Origin: an uncultured Porphyromonadaceae bacterium
GTDB lineage: Bacteria > Bacteroidota > Bacteroidia > Bacteroidales > Muribaculaceae
DNA: 48,771 nucleotides
Direction: 5' to 3'
NCBI GenBank assembly: GCA_902489275.1
Contig: CABTZK010000016.1
Span: forward strand, 1-48,771
This document shows, piece after piece, positions 33,414-41,301 of this stretch; position 1 is the stretch's first letter; each line of letters opens with the position of its first letter. A model generated the notes under the pieces. That model had not been told where the DNA came from and ran no database searches. It saw only the letters and a program-made list of their open reading frames with translations. The position numbers and the translations under genes were made by a program.

Positions 33414-35272
33414 AGTTCAACTGTTTTTTTGCGTTTCACACGTTCAAGACGGTCCATGATGCTGGCTGCCTCTTGAAATACTGAGCCCATGTCGCTGTTG
33501 GCCAGCTCGGGGGCATATTGCGCAAACTCGCACTTGTCGAGCAAGGCACGGGTTTCACCCCGCAGTTGCTCGTCGATGCCATACTGACCCAGTTCGCTGT
33601 CGATGTTGTCCTTGCTCAGTTCCGACACGGGAATCGACAGCTTGTCGCTCAAGTACCCCCACGTGGCGGTGAGCACTTCGGCATAGAACGCGTTCGTGTC
33701 CTTGGCAGCCAGGTATCGCTTGGCGCGCTTGAGCCGTTTCTGGGCTACTTTGCTCGCGCGCTTCGTGCGCATGAGCTGCTCGTTGGAGCGTTCCTTGATC
33801 AGCTTGCGGTAGTACACGAGAATCCCGATGAAGGCCAGTAGCGGAACGAGAATCCACATCCAGTAGCTCCATGTGTCGAGATAGAAAGTGTGGTGTTTTG
33901 ACAGGTTCAAGTCACCCGTTTTAAGCTTGTTGATGTCGGTCATGCGGCCTTTCATGTCCTTGTAGTGGCTTGAGGGCTTGCCTGCTCCCTTTTTCACGTC
34001 GAGTGTTTGCTCGGGCAGCTTGATGGTCTCGTATTGGCCCGCGGAGGGGTTGAAGTAGACAAATTCGCTGGCTGGAATCTTGAATTTTCCCACATTTTGC
34101 GGGATAAACTGGTAGGTGAACGTGACCACGCCATGCACATCGTTGCCCTCGGCGCTGGTGTTGATGACGTTTTGCGGGTCGTAGGTGTCAAATTCGCTGG
34201 GGAAAGCGACACTTGGCGCTTTGATGTACTTGATGTTGCCGCTGCCCGTGATGGTGTAGGTCAATTTGGCGGGGGCGTAGGTTTTCAGCTCGCCAGGCGT
34301 GATTCGCGTCTGCACGTGGAAATTGCCCACAGCGCCTGTGAAGCCGGCTGGGCGAGGCGAGGGCAGGGGCAGGATGTGGACGCTGGCAGCGTTCGACTTC
34401 ACGCGCAGCTTGGTGTCGTGCGGCACGGCAATGGCGCTGTTCAGCCCAACGTAAATATCGCGTTGCACGGGTGTGATGTCAAACTCGCCCGAGTTGATGG
34501 TGAGCGCGCCCGATTTTTGCGGGTACAAGATGCACTTCTTGAGCACGGCCGTGTAGTAGTTCTGCCCTCCCACGTTTTCAACATTCACTTGGGCGGCATC
34601 CTTGATTTCCTCGATGAGGAAGCCCGTGAACGAGGGCTGCTTCAAGGGAATGATCTCGGGGCGGATGGGGAACTTGGTGTAGAGCTTGATGGTGCACACC
34701 ACGGCTTGCTGCTCGTAGACTTTGGATTTCGACATCTCGATGCGCACGTAGAGGTCTTTGCTGCTGATGGGTTTGTCGGCCGTCTGCGAGAACGGGTTGC
34801 TCAAGCTCACTGGGCCGCCCTGCAGCCGCTGCACTTGCTGGGCTGCCGATGGCCCTTGCGGCACGCTCCCATGCACCCCGATGTGGAATCCTGGGGCTGT
34901 CACCCTCTTGCCGCCCACTTGCACCGACGCCGGGCCTATGTTGATGCGGCCGGCCTTGTCGGCCTTGTAGGTGAGCGTGTAGCGATAGGTGCCGCCACTG
35001 CTGTTCTCTACCATCTTGCCATTGATGATCACGACCGATGAACTCTCGCCAATCTTTTGCGCGCCACTGGAATAGATGCACTTGGCGCCCTCGGCCGCGG
35101 GGGGAGTGATGCTGCTCGGGGTGCCCTTGGCCCCCGTGAGCTCATACACGATTTGAAACTTGTTGCTGCCCATGCTGCCGCCCTGCACGTAGCGCAGCGA
35201 TTGCGCGTGCCCCATGAGGGCTGTTGATAGGGCGATCAGCAGGGTCAATATGCGATTGCTCATTTTCTTCAT
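33410..35272 (-). CDS. batD: BatD: large periplasmic membrane-anchored protein of the aerotolerance operon
   Basis: A 620-aa protein. The signal peptide ends at GHAQ, about residue 24; a second in-frame ATG three codons in gives the same protein. Two to three immunoglobulin-like beta domains follow (SLRYVQGGSMGSNKFQIVYE; KDLYVRIEMSKSKVYEQQAV; LTYTITGSGNIKYIKAPSV). A single membrane span lies at about 473-490 (WSYWMWILVPLLAFIGILV). The cytoplasmic tail of 130 residues is helical and very basic (KRASKVAQKRLKRAKRYLAA) and then carries DTNAFYAEVLTATWGYLSDKL, typical of the BatD tail. It lies 9 bp behind batC and overlaps batE by 4 bp. Confidence 0.9.
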   Translation of the reverse strand: MKKMSNRILTLLIALSTALMGHAQSLRYVQGGSMGSNKFQIVYELTGAKGTPSSITPPAAEGAKCIYSSGAQKIGESSSVVIINGKMVENSSGGTYRYTLTYKADKAGRINIGPASVQVGGKRVTAPGFHIGVHGSVPQGPSAAQQVQRLQGGPVSLSNPFSQTADKPISSKDLYVRIEMSKSKVYEQQAVVCTIKLYTKFPIRPEIIPLKQPSFTGFLIEEIKDAAQVNVENVGGQNYYTAVLKKCILYPQKSGALTINSGEFDITPVQRDIYVGLNSAIAVPHDTKLRVKSNAASVHILPLPSPRPAGFTGAVGNFHVQTRITPGELKTYAPAKLTYTITGSGNIKYIKAPSVAFPSEFDTYDPQNVINTSAEGNDVHGVVTFTYQFIPQNVGKFKIPASEFVYFNPSAGQYETIKLPEQTLDVKKGAGKPSSHYKDMKGRMTDINKLKTGDLNLSKHHTFYLDTWSYWMWILVPLLAFIGILVYYRKLIKERSNEQLMRTKRASKVAQKRLKRAKRYLAAKDTNAFYAEVLTATWGYLSDKLSIPVSELSKDNIDSELGQYGIDEQLRGETRALLDKCEFAQYAPELANSDMGSVFQEAASIMDRLERVKRKKTVEL

Positions 35273-35281
35273 GCTTGTGAG

Positions 35282-36094
35282 TTACCATTTGTGTTGCGTG
35301 CGCAGGCGCTCGCCTTGCTGCAATTGCGCCTTGCGCTGCCTTGCGCGCTGGCGAGTGGCATTTTCCTGGTTTTGCATGGTGCGAAGCACTTGCTCCATGT
35401 TTTCCTTGCTCATGCCGCCTTGCTGCTCTTGGTGGGGCCTGTTCTGGTTCTTATCCTGGTTCTGCTTCTTGTTTTGATTCTTATCCTTGTCTTTGTCTTG
35501 ATCTTTATTTTTGTCTTGGTTCTTGTTTTTGTTCTGGTTCTTGTCGTTCTTGTTTTGCTGCTGCTGTTGCTTGAGTTTCAGCTGGGCCATGCGCAGGTTG
35601 TAGCGAGCCTCCTCGTAGTGGGGATTCTTGCGCAGCGCGTCCTTGTACATCTCTACCGCTTGCTGGTATTGCTGTTGCTTGTAGGCCAAGTTGCCCAAGT
35701 CATAGCGCGCCTTGCTGGCGATGCTATTCACCGGGCAATGCTCGGCTAAGTCTGTGAGCAGCTGCACGGCTTCATTTTGCTGCTGGCTGCCTGGTTGCTG
35801 TTGCTGTTGTTTGCCGGCAGCGGGTTGCTGGCCGCCGCTGCCTTGACGCAGCAGGGCACTCGCCAAGTTGAATTGCGCGTAGGGCGATTGGGGGTTGGCT
35901 TGCAGCGCCTTGCGGTATTCCACCTCGGCCTCGCTGTACTGCTTGCTGTTGTAGAGCTTGTTGCCGGCGCGCAGGTAGTTGCGCTCTTGCTTAGTCGTTT
36001 TCACGCCTGGGCTTGCAGCGGCAAGGGCAGTCATTGAAAATAGCGCACTCGCGCAAAGCAGGGCAACAAATCTATTGAGCGTTTTCAGTTTCAT
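35282..36094 (-). CDS. batC: BatC: TPR protein with a long N/K/D/Q tract
   Basis: A 270-aa periplasmic protein. It has a signal peptide (MKLKTLNRFVALLCASALFS), then TPR units at 38-75 (YLRAGNKLYNSKQYSEAEVE) and 115-175 (YKQQQYQQAVEMYKDALRKN), split by a glutamine-rich spacer. Residues about 175-225 are a low-complexity tract of N, K, D and Q made of variants of DKNQNKN. The tail is helical (ENMEQVLRTMQNQENATRQR), a feature that I know from other BatC proteins. Its first 23 bp overlap batB. The tract is AT-rich in an otherwise GC-rich operon because N and K codons dominate (see findings). Confidence 0.87.
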   Translation of the reverse strand: MKLKTLNRFVALLCASALFSMTALAAASPGVKTTKQERNYLRAGNKLYNSKQYSEAEVEYRKALQANPQSPYAQFNLASALLRQGSGGQQPAAGKQQQQQPGSQQQNEAVQLLTDLAEHCPVNSIASKARYDLGNLAYKQQQYQQAVEMYKDALRKNPHYEEARYNLRMAQLKLKQQQQQNKNDKNQNKNKNQDKNKDQDKDKDKNQNKKQNQDKNQNRPHQEQQGGMSKENMEQVLRTMQNQENATRQRARQRKAQLQQGERLRTQHKW

Positions 36095-37133
36095 CTTTCT
36101 TCTTGTCTTTGGTAAAGAAACTATACTTTTTCAAGAATGGGTTCTTGCGGTTTGTCAACAGCAGCTCGGCCATGATGAGCAGCAAGGCCAGCCAGGCGAA
36201 TACAGGGAATTGCTCGTCTTGCAAGGAGTAGGAGTAGGACCCTAAGTCGCTCTTCGACAGCTTTTGCAGCGAGTCGTGAAGGGCGTCGGCAGCGTCGTTG
36301 GAGGCACCGCTCACGTAGATTCCGCGGCCAGCCTTGGCAATCTTTTGCGCCTCCTCCTCGTTGAGTTTGCTCACCGCTTGCTGCCCGCGCTCGTCGGTCA
36401 TGTACTGGCCGTTCCCCATGGGAATCGGTGAGCCGCCTGTGGAGCCGATGCCCACCACGTCGACCATGATGCCGTTGCTGTGCGCCTCGTCAGCGGCCTT
36501 CTCGGCATCATCCTCAAAGTTCTCGCCATCGGTGATGAGAATGATGCACTTCTGGGTCTTGGGGTTTTTAGAAAAAGCCCCCTGCGCCATTGCGATGGCG
36601 GTGCCAATGGCCGTGCCCTGGGTAGGTGCCATGCTGGTGCTGATGTCGTTGAGATACATCTTGGCGCTTTGCGCGTCGGCCGTGAGCGGCATTTGCATGT
36701 AGGCATTGCCTGCAAACACGATGAGTCCCACCTTGTTGCCTTGCAGCCTGTCGATGAGTTTCTCAAGCATCAGCTTGGAGCGCTGCAGGCGGCTGATGTC
36801 TTGCATGTTGTCGTCGGCCGCCGCATTCATCGAGTTCGACACATCAAGGCAGAGCATCACCTCCACACCGTGCACGGTGCTCGATACCTGCCTGGCGCCT
36901 GCGCGTGGGCGCGCCAGCATGATGACGATGCACGCCAGCAGGAGCAGTTGCAGCGTCAGTTTCATCCAGGGCTTGTAGCGCGACGCGTCGGGCATGAGGC
37001 CACTCACCACTGCCGGCCGCCCGAAACGGGCTATTTTTTTTGCTCTGGCGTGGCGCGCGAGCCAGTAGAGGGCTGCTATGAGCGGAAGCAATAGCAGCAA
37101 GTAGAGATATTGTGGTTGGGCAAAACTAAACAT
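36072..37133 (-). CDS. batB: BatB: von Willebrand A domain protein of the aerotolerance operon
   Basis: A 353-aa inner-membrane protein. Two spans at the start (YLYLLLLLPLIAALYWLA; MKLTLQLLLLACIVIMLA) are followed by a VWA domain at about 90-285 with a complete metal-ion site: LCLDVSNSMN near 95, threonine in the TQGTAIG loop, and the aspartate of ILITDGENFED. A third span lies near the C-terminus (FPVFAWLALLLIMAELLL). In Bacteroides fragilis the bat operon supports survival in oxygen; the molecular role is thought to be envelope-related and metal-dependent protein binding. It overlaps batC by 23 bp and starts 52 bp after batA ends. Confidence 0.92.
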   Translation of the reverse strand: MFSFAQPQYLYLLLLLPLIAALYWLARHARAKKIARFGRPAVVSGLMPDASRYKPWMKLTLQLLLLACIVIMLARPRAGARQVSSTVHGVEVMLCLDVSNSMNAAADDNMQDISRLQRSKLMLEKLIDRLQGNKVGLIVFAGNAYMQMPLTADAQSAKMYLNDISTSMAPTQGTAIGTAIAMAQGAFSKNPKTQKCIILITDGENFEDDAEKAADEAHSNGIMVDVVGIGSTGGSPIPMGNGQYMTDERGQQAVSKLNEEEAQKIAKAGRGIYVSGASNDAADALHDSLQKLSKSDLGSYSYSLQDEQFPVFAWLALLLIMAELLLTNRKNPFLKKYSFFTKDKKKDETENAQ

Positions 37134-37185
37134 CGTTTGAGTCCTTACGTTTTTTTTAATTACAGCCAGTGATGGAAAACCAAGC

Positions 37186-38181
37186 CTATGGGATGCGCCG
37201 GAGCATGGTGTATCTCACGGTGAAGTCGAGCAGCACCAGCGCCAGCAGAAGCCATGCCCAGGGCATGTAGTGGTCTTGCGTGTTGCTGAAATTCCGCACG
37301 TCTATTTTCGTTTTTTCCAATTGGTCAATTTCTTTAAACACCCCGTCAAGCACGCCATTGTTGGTGGCGCGGAAGTATTTGCCGCCCGTCATGCTGGCAA
37401 TCTTTTGCAGCGTGGGCTCGTCGATGGTCACCGGCATGGGCTTGTAAATCAAGTTGCCTGCCCAGTCTTGGGCATAGGGCGTGGGGGCAGTGCCGTGAGT
37501 GCCGACACCGATGGTGTAGATGCGAATCGAGTCCTTTTGGGCAATCTCGGCGGCGGTGAGAGGGGCGACAACGCCCGTGTTGTTGGTGCCGTCGGTGATG
37601 AGAATGATGCTCTTTGACTTGGCTTTGCCGCCGCGAATCCGGTTGATGGCCGTGGCGATGCCATCGCCAATGGCGGTGCCGTCGCTGTCAAGCATGCGAA
37701 CGTCGAGTTGCGAGATGGCGTTCACCAGCAGGGCATTGTCGGTGGTCATGGGCACTTCGGTGAACCCGTCGCCGGCAAAAATGACCAGTCCAATGGCATC
37801 GTCGACACGCTTGGTGGCAAAACTCTTGGCGACCTCTTTGGCCGCTTCAAGACGGTTGGGGGTGAAGTCTTTCGACAGCATGCTGGCCGAGATGTCGACA
37901 GCAAGCACGATGTCGGTGCCCTCGGCCTCGCTGGTTGCCCAGCGGTCGTAACGCTGTGGGCGGCACAAGATGATGATCAGGCAGCCGATGGCTGCTAACC
38001 TCACGACAAACATCAAGTGCTTGAGATAGACTTTCCACGAGGTGCCCATCGCCTCAAAGGCCTTGCTGGAGGAGAGGAGCAGCGTGGGGTGTCCCTTGTG
38101 GTCCCGCAGCACATACCAAGCGATGAGTGGAATAAAGACCAAAAATAGCCACAAGTAGCCAGGGTGCGCTAAATTCATCAT
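37186..38181 (-). CDS. batA: BatA: von Willebrand A domain protein of the aerotolerance operon
   Basis: A 331-aa inner-membrane VWA protein, clearly a paralogue of BatB with the same layout: two spans in the first 80 residues (PGYLWLFLVFIPLIAWYVL; FVVRLAAIGCLIIILC), the VWA fold at about 90-300 and a C-terminal span (YMPWAWLLLALVLLDFTV). The metal site is complete: LAVDISASMLSKDF, the SDGTAIGDGIATAI threonine and IILITDGTNNTG. It overlaps the preceding anchor-protein gene by 4 bp (ATGA), so the two are coupled. BatA and BatB together probably form a VWA pair at the inner membrane; the pairing is inferred. Confidence 0.92.
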   Translation of the reverse strand: MMNLAHPGYLWLFLVFIPLIAWYVLRDHKGHPTLLLSSSKAFEAMGTSWKVYLKHLMFVVRLAAIGCLIIILCRPQRYDRWATSEAEGTDIVLAVDISASMLSKDFTPNRLEAAKEVAKSFATKRVDDAIGLVIFAGDGFTEVPMTTDNALLVNAISQLDVRMLDSDGTAIGDGIATAINRIRGGKAKSKSIILITDGTNNTGVVAPLTAAEIAQKDSIRIYTIGVGTHGTAPTPYAQDWAGNLIYKPMPVTIDEPTLQKIASMTGGKYFRATNNGVLDGVFKEIDQLEKTKIDVRNFSNTQDHYMPWAWLLLALVLLDFTVRYTMLRRIP

Positions 38182-39164
38182 TTGCTCACCTCCTTTTTCT
38201 CTTTGGATGGGGCTTCTTCTTCTTCTTCAGCGACAATGGGCTTGGTGGCTTCAACAAAGTTTTCGGCGCGTGCCATCGAGCGCTCGTTGTCGTCGGCAAG
38301 CGGGTGCTGTCCGGCAAATTTCACGAAGTCGGCAACGGCCAGGATTTCGCTCAACTGGTCGTTCACCACTTTAGTGTCGGGGTTTTGGCGCAGCGAGTCG
38401 ATGATTTGGCTCGATGTCATCTCCACGGCGTTGATGTTGAGCCGGCGGTCGATATAGACACGCAAGATGTCGGTAAGCTCCGTGTAGTAGGCTTTCTCTT
38501 GGTTGTTTTGCCACAATTGCCGAGCCCTGAGCGCATGCAGGCGCTGCATGGCTTCCTCGTAGGGGGGCAGGCGTTTCTTCTCGTGCTTGAAGGGGTTTTT
38601 GCCCTTGCGCATGTACTTGTGGTAATACCACGCCGCCACCGCCGCAAGCAACAAGAGCAGCCACAGCCACCACAGGTTGGGCACCCAGTCGGGCACCCAG
38701 TCGAGGAAGTGGCGCGGAGGCTCCTCGGGGGGAGCGAAATCCTTGATGTCGCCCTGCTCGTTCACTTTCACAGGGCTGACCGTCAGCGCCAAGTTCTCGC
38801 TCGTGCGCGCGGTGTCAGGGCCTGCAATATACAGGAGGGGGGGGATGGCCCATCGGCCCGAGTCAAACGACTGAATCAAGTAGTCTTTATTGATTTGGAT
38901 GCGGTTGTTGCCCAAGTCTATGGTGTCGGGCTTAGGACGGCTATTGATTTCAACCCTCGTGCAGAGGGTGTCGATTTTGTCGTTCAAAAAGTAGCCGTTC
39001 ACGCCCTTGTCCATGGCCATCTCCAGGTGCAAGGTGGTGGTTTCCCCCATCACGATAGCCGCTGTGTCAATCCTGGCATGCAACACCATTTTCCCCGTGG
39101 CTCCCATCGCCAGGGGAATGGCTAATAACGCACTCAAGATGAGATGTTTAATTTTGTAATCCAT
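38178..39164 (-). CDS. Bat-operon membrane protein with a C-terminal helical tail (DUF4381-like)
   Basis: A 328-aa protein starting at the ATG ending at 39164 (MDYKIKHLILSALLAIPLAM); a GTG one codon earlier is possible. The N-terminal part is a signal-like helix followed by an Ig-like beta domain at about 25-145 that resembles the BatD domains (MVLHARIDTAAIVMGETTTL). One membrane span is near 168-184 (LWWLWLLLLLAAVAAWYYH), and the rest is cytoplasmic and helical (YEEAMQRLHALRARQLWQNN; YTELTDILRVYIDRRLNINA). It ends in an acidic, lysine-rich tail. The gene sits between the DUF58 gene and batA in Bacteroidetes. Function unknown; membrane anchor for the DUF58-VWA complex is my guess. Confidence 0.75.
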   Translation of the reverse strand: MDYKIKHLILSALLAIPLAMGATGKMVLHARIDTAAIVMGETTTLHLEMAMDKGVNGYFLNDKIDTLCTRVEINSRPKPDTIDLGNNRIQINKDYLIQSFDSGRWAIPPLLYIAGPDTARTSENLALTVSPVKVNEQGDIKDFAPPEEPPRHFLDWVPDWVPNLWWLWLLLLLAAVAAWYYHKYMRKGKNPFKHEKKRLPPYEEAMQRLHALRARQLWQNNQEKAYYTELTDILRVYIDRRLNINAVEMTSSQIIDSLRQNPDTKVVNDQLSEILAVADFVKFAGQHPLADDNERSMARAENFVEATKPIVAEEEEEAPSKEKKEVSK

Positions 39165-39194
39165 CACTCGGTTTATGCGGAATTCATGATTTTT

Positions 39195-40073
39195 TTATCT
39201 CGCCACGGCACGGCGCTTGAAAAGGCCGAGCAGTGATTTCACGTAGTCATCGCTGGTGGCAATCGACACCAGGTCCACGCGGCTGCGTTGCAGCGTCTCG
39301 CTCATGGAGCGCTGGCGCTGATACCACCACTGGCCGTAGGCCTGGCGCACGCGCTTGCTGCCGGTGTTCACCCAGCGCTCACGGCCAGCCTCGGCATCGT
39401 AGACCCGCATGAGCCCCACATTGGGCAGCTGAGCCTCGCGCTTGTCGTAGATTTGCACGCCAATCAGGTCGTGCTTGCTGCTGGCAATCGACATGGACTT
39501 GTGGTAGTCGTGCTCGTCGATGAAGTCACTGATCAGGAACGTGGTGCAGCGTTTCTTGAGCGCGTTGGTGAGGAATTGCAGCGCCGTGTCGATGTCAGTG
39601 CCCCTGTTCGAGGGGGTGAAGTCAAGCAGCTGGCTGATCACGAGCAGAATGTGCTTGCGGCCTTTCTTGGGAGGAATGAATTTCTCAATCTTGTCGCTAA
39701 AGAAAATCACGCCCACCTTGTCGTTGTTCTCAATGGCCGAGAATGCCAGCGTGGCAGCGACTTGGGTCATCATCTCGCGCTTCGGCTCGCCCACGGCGCC
39801 AAAGTTCTTGCTGCTGCTCACATCGACCATGAGCAGCACGGTGAGCTCGCGCTCTTCCTCGTAGATTTTAACGTAAGGGTGGTTGTAGCGTGCGGTCACA
39901 TTCCAGTCAATATCGCGCACGTCGTCGCCATACTGGTACTCGCGCACCTCGCTGAAGGTCATCCCACGCCCCTTGAAGGCCGAGTGGTACTCTCCGGCGA
40001 AGATGTTTTGAGACAGCCCTTTGGCCTTTATCTCGATTTTCCTGACTTTCTTTAATAGTTCGCTCGAGTCCAT
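39195..40073 (-). CDS. DUF58 protein of the bat operon (VWA-like)
   Basis: A 292-aa cytoplasmic protein. The start is the ATG ending at 40073 (MDSSELLKKVRKIEIKAKG). The TTG-started extension of nine codons runs into moxR and is rejected. The DUF58 hallmark is at 30-75 (FAGEYHSAFKGRGMTFSEVR then YQYGDDVRDIDWNVTAR), followed by a VWA-like fold (VLLMVDVSSSKNFGAV) with one recognisable metal-site serine cluster. It always follows moxR; in related operons MoxR ATPases and DUF58 proteins form a chaperone pair that inserts metals or assembles VWA partners. It starts 13 bp behind moxR. Confidence 0.9.
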   Translation of the reverse strand: MDSSELLKKVRKIEIKAKGLSQNIFAGEYHSAFKGRGMTFSEVREYQYGDDVRDIDWNVTARYNHPYVKIYEEERELTVLLMVDVSSSKNFGAVGEPKREMMTQVAATLAFSAIENNDKVGVIFFSDKIEKFIPPKKGRKHILLVISQLLDFTPSNRGTDIDTALQFLTNALKKRCTTFLISDFIDEHDYHKSMSIASSKHDLIGVQIYDKREAQLPNVGLMRVYDAEAGRERWVNTGSKRVRQAYGQWWYQRQRSMSETLQRSRVDLVSIATSDDYVKSLLGLFKRRAVAR

Positions 40074-40086
40074 CGTCCTGCCAACT

Positions 40087-41082
40087 TTAGGGAACTGCAA
40101 CCTTGTTGAGGATTTGGCTGATGACCTCGTCGCTGGTGATGTTGTTGGCCTCGGCCTCGTAGCTCAAGCCCAGGCGGTGGCGCATCACATCGTGGCAAAC
40201 GGCGCGCACGTCCTCGGGAATCACGTAGCCACGGCCATGCAGGAAAGCGTAGGCACGGGCGGCCAGCGCCATGCTGATGCTGGCGCGCGGCGATGAGCCA
40301 AAGGAGATGATGCTCTTGAGCTCGCCCAGGCGGTAGTCTGCGGGAAAGCGGGTGGCAAACACGATGTCCACGATGTAGCGCTCAATCTTCTCGTCGATGT
40401 AAATCTTGCCCACCACGTCGCGGGTCTCCACAATCTCGCGCGGAGTGACCAAGGGCTGCACGTGGGGCTTCTCGTTGTTGATGTTCATGCGGATGATTTG
40501 TTTCTCTTCCTCTTTATTGGGGTAGCCAATCACCACTTTCATCAAGAAACGGTCGACTTGAGCCTCGGGCAGGGGATAGGTGCCTTCTTGCTCAATGGGA
40601 TTTTGGGTGGCCAGCACCAAGAAGGGGTCGTCAAGGCGGTAGGTGCTCTCGCCGATGGTCACTTGGCGCTCCTGCATGGCCTCAAGCAATGCGCTCTGCA
40701 CCTTGGCCGGGGCGCGGTTGATTTCGTCGGCCAGGACAAAATTGGCAAACACAGGCCCTTTCTTTACCTCAAATTGCTCTTTCCTGATGCTGTAGACCAT
40801 GGTGCCGATGACATCGGCTGGCAGCAAGTCGGGGGTGAACTGGATGCGGCTATACTTGGCGTCGATGACCGAGGCCAGCGTTTTAATAGCCAACGTCTTG
40901 GCTAATCCTGGGACACCCTCAAGCAACACGTGCCCATTGGCTAAAAGTGCGATGAGCAATGAGTCCACAAGGTGTTTCTGCCCCACGATGGTTTGGTCCA
41001 TGCCTTGTGTAATCAAGTTCACAAAATTACTTTTACTTGCAATCAGGTCGTTTAATTCTCTGATATTGACCGATTCTCCCAT
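40087..41082 (-). CDS. MoxR-family AAA+ ATPase, head of the bat operon
   Basis: A 331-aa AAA+ ATPase. Walker A is GVPGLAKTLAIK near residue 56. Walker B and sensor regions are FVLADEINRAPAKVQSALLE and FLVLATQNPIEQEGTYPLP, typical of the MoxR group. The second-region arginine finger lies in AQVDRFLMKV. The C-terminal helical lid includes LGELKSIISFGSSPRASISM and GYVIPEDVRAVCHDVMRHRL. MoxR proteins act with DUF58 and VWA proteins as maturation chaperones; this one opens the operon moxR-DUF58-anchor-batABCDE. A promoter box stands 68 nt upstream and no other gene lies between. Confidence 0.95.
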   Translation of the reverse strand: MGESVNIRELNDLIASKSNFVNLITQGMDQTIVGQKHLVDSLLIALLANGHVLLEGVPGLAKTLAIKTLASVIDAKYSRIQFTPDLLPADVIGTMVYSIRKEQFEVKKGPVFANFVLADEINRAPAKVQSALLEAMQERQVTIGESTYRLDDPFLVLATQNPIEQEGTYPLPEAQVDRFLMKVVIGYPNKEEEKQIIRMNINNEKPHVQPLVTPREIVETRDVVGKIYIDEKIERYIVDIVFATRFPADYRLGELKSIISFGSSPRASISMALAARAYAFLHGRGYVIPEDVRAVCHDVMRHRLGLSYEAEANNITSDEVISQILNKVAVP

Positions 41083-41149
41083 TGTAGAAATCTTTTATTG
41101 TTTTTGTTGTTAATAATCTGTTTCTATAGTTGCTCAAAATAGAGTGATG

Positions 41150-41157
41150 CAAAATTA
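41150..41157 (-). promoter_or_regulatory. Bat operon promoter -7 box
   Basis: Minus-strand TAATTTTG fits TAnnTTTG and lies 67 nt before the moxR ATG, in an AT-rich leader. The -33 is degenerate. Co-transcription of all eight bat genes from here is inferred from spacings of at most 52 bp or overlaps. Confidence 0.5.
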
Positions 41158-41256
41158 TAGCATTGCCCCCTATTGTGAATCATTATAGTAGTTATATTTT
41201 GCTTATTTAAGTTAGAAATGTTAAATCTTTGTCGTTTTTTAGATAAATAAAGGAAA

Positions 41257-41294
41257 CGGCTTTGTTGATAAGGTATTATCAATCAAAGTCGTTG
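41257..41294 (-). terminator. Weak terminator after the HU-LysM gene
   Basis: An imperfect hairpin formed by TTTGTTGATAA and TTATCAATCAAA (one bulged base, 4-nt loop) lies 10-40 bp beyond the stop at 41302. On the minus strand it is followed by CCGTTTCCTTTATT, only a broken T-run. Support is moderate. Confidence 0.4.
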
Positions 41295-41301
41295 GTGCTT
41301 T

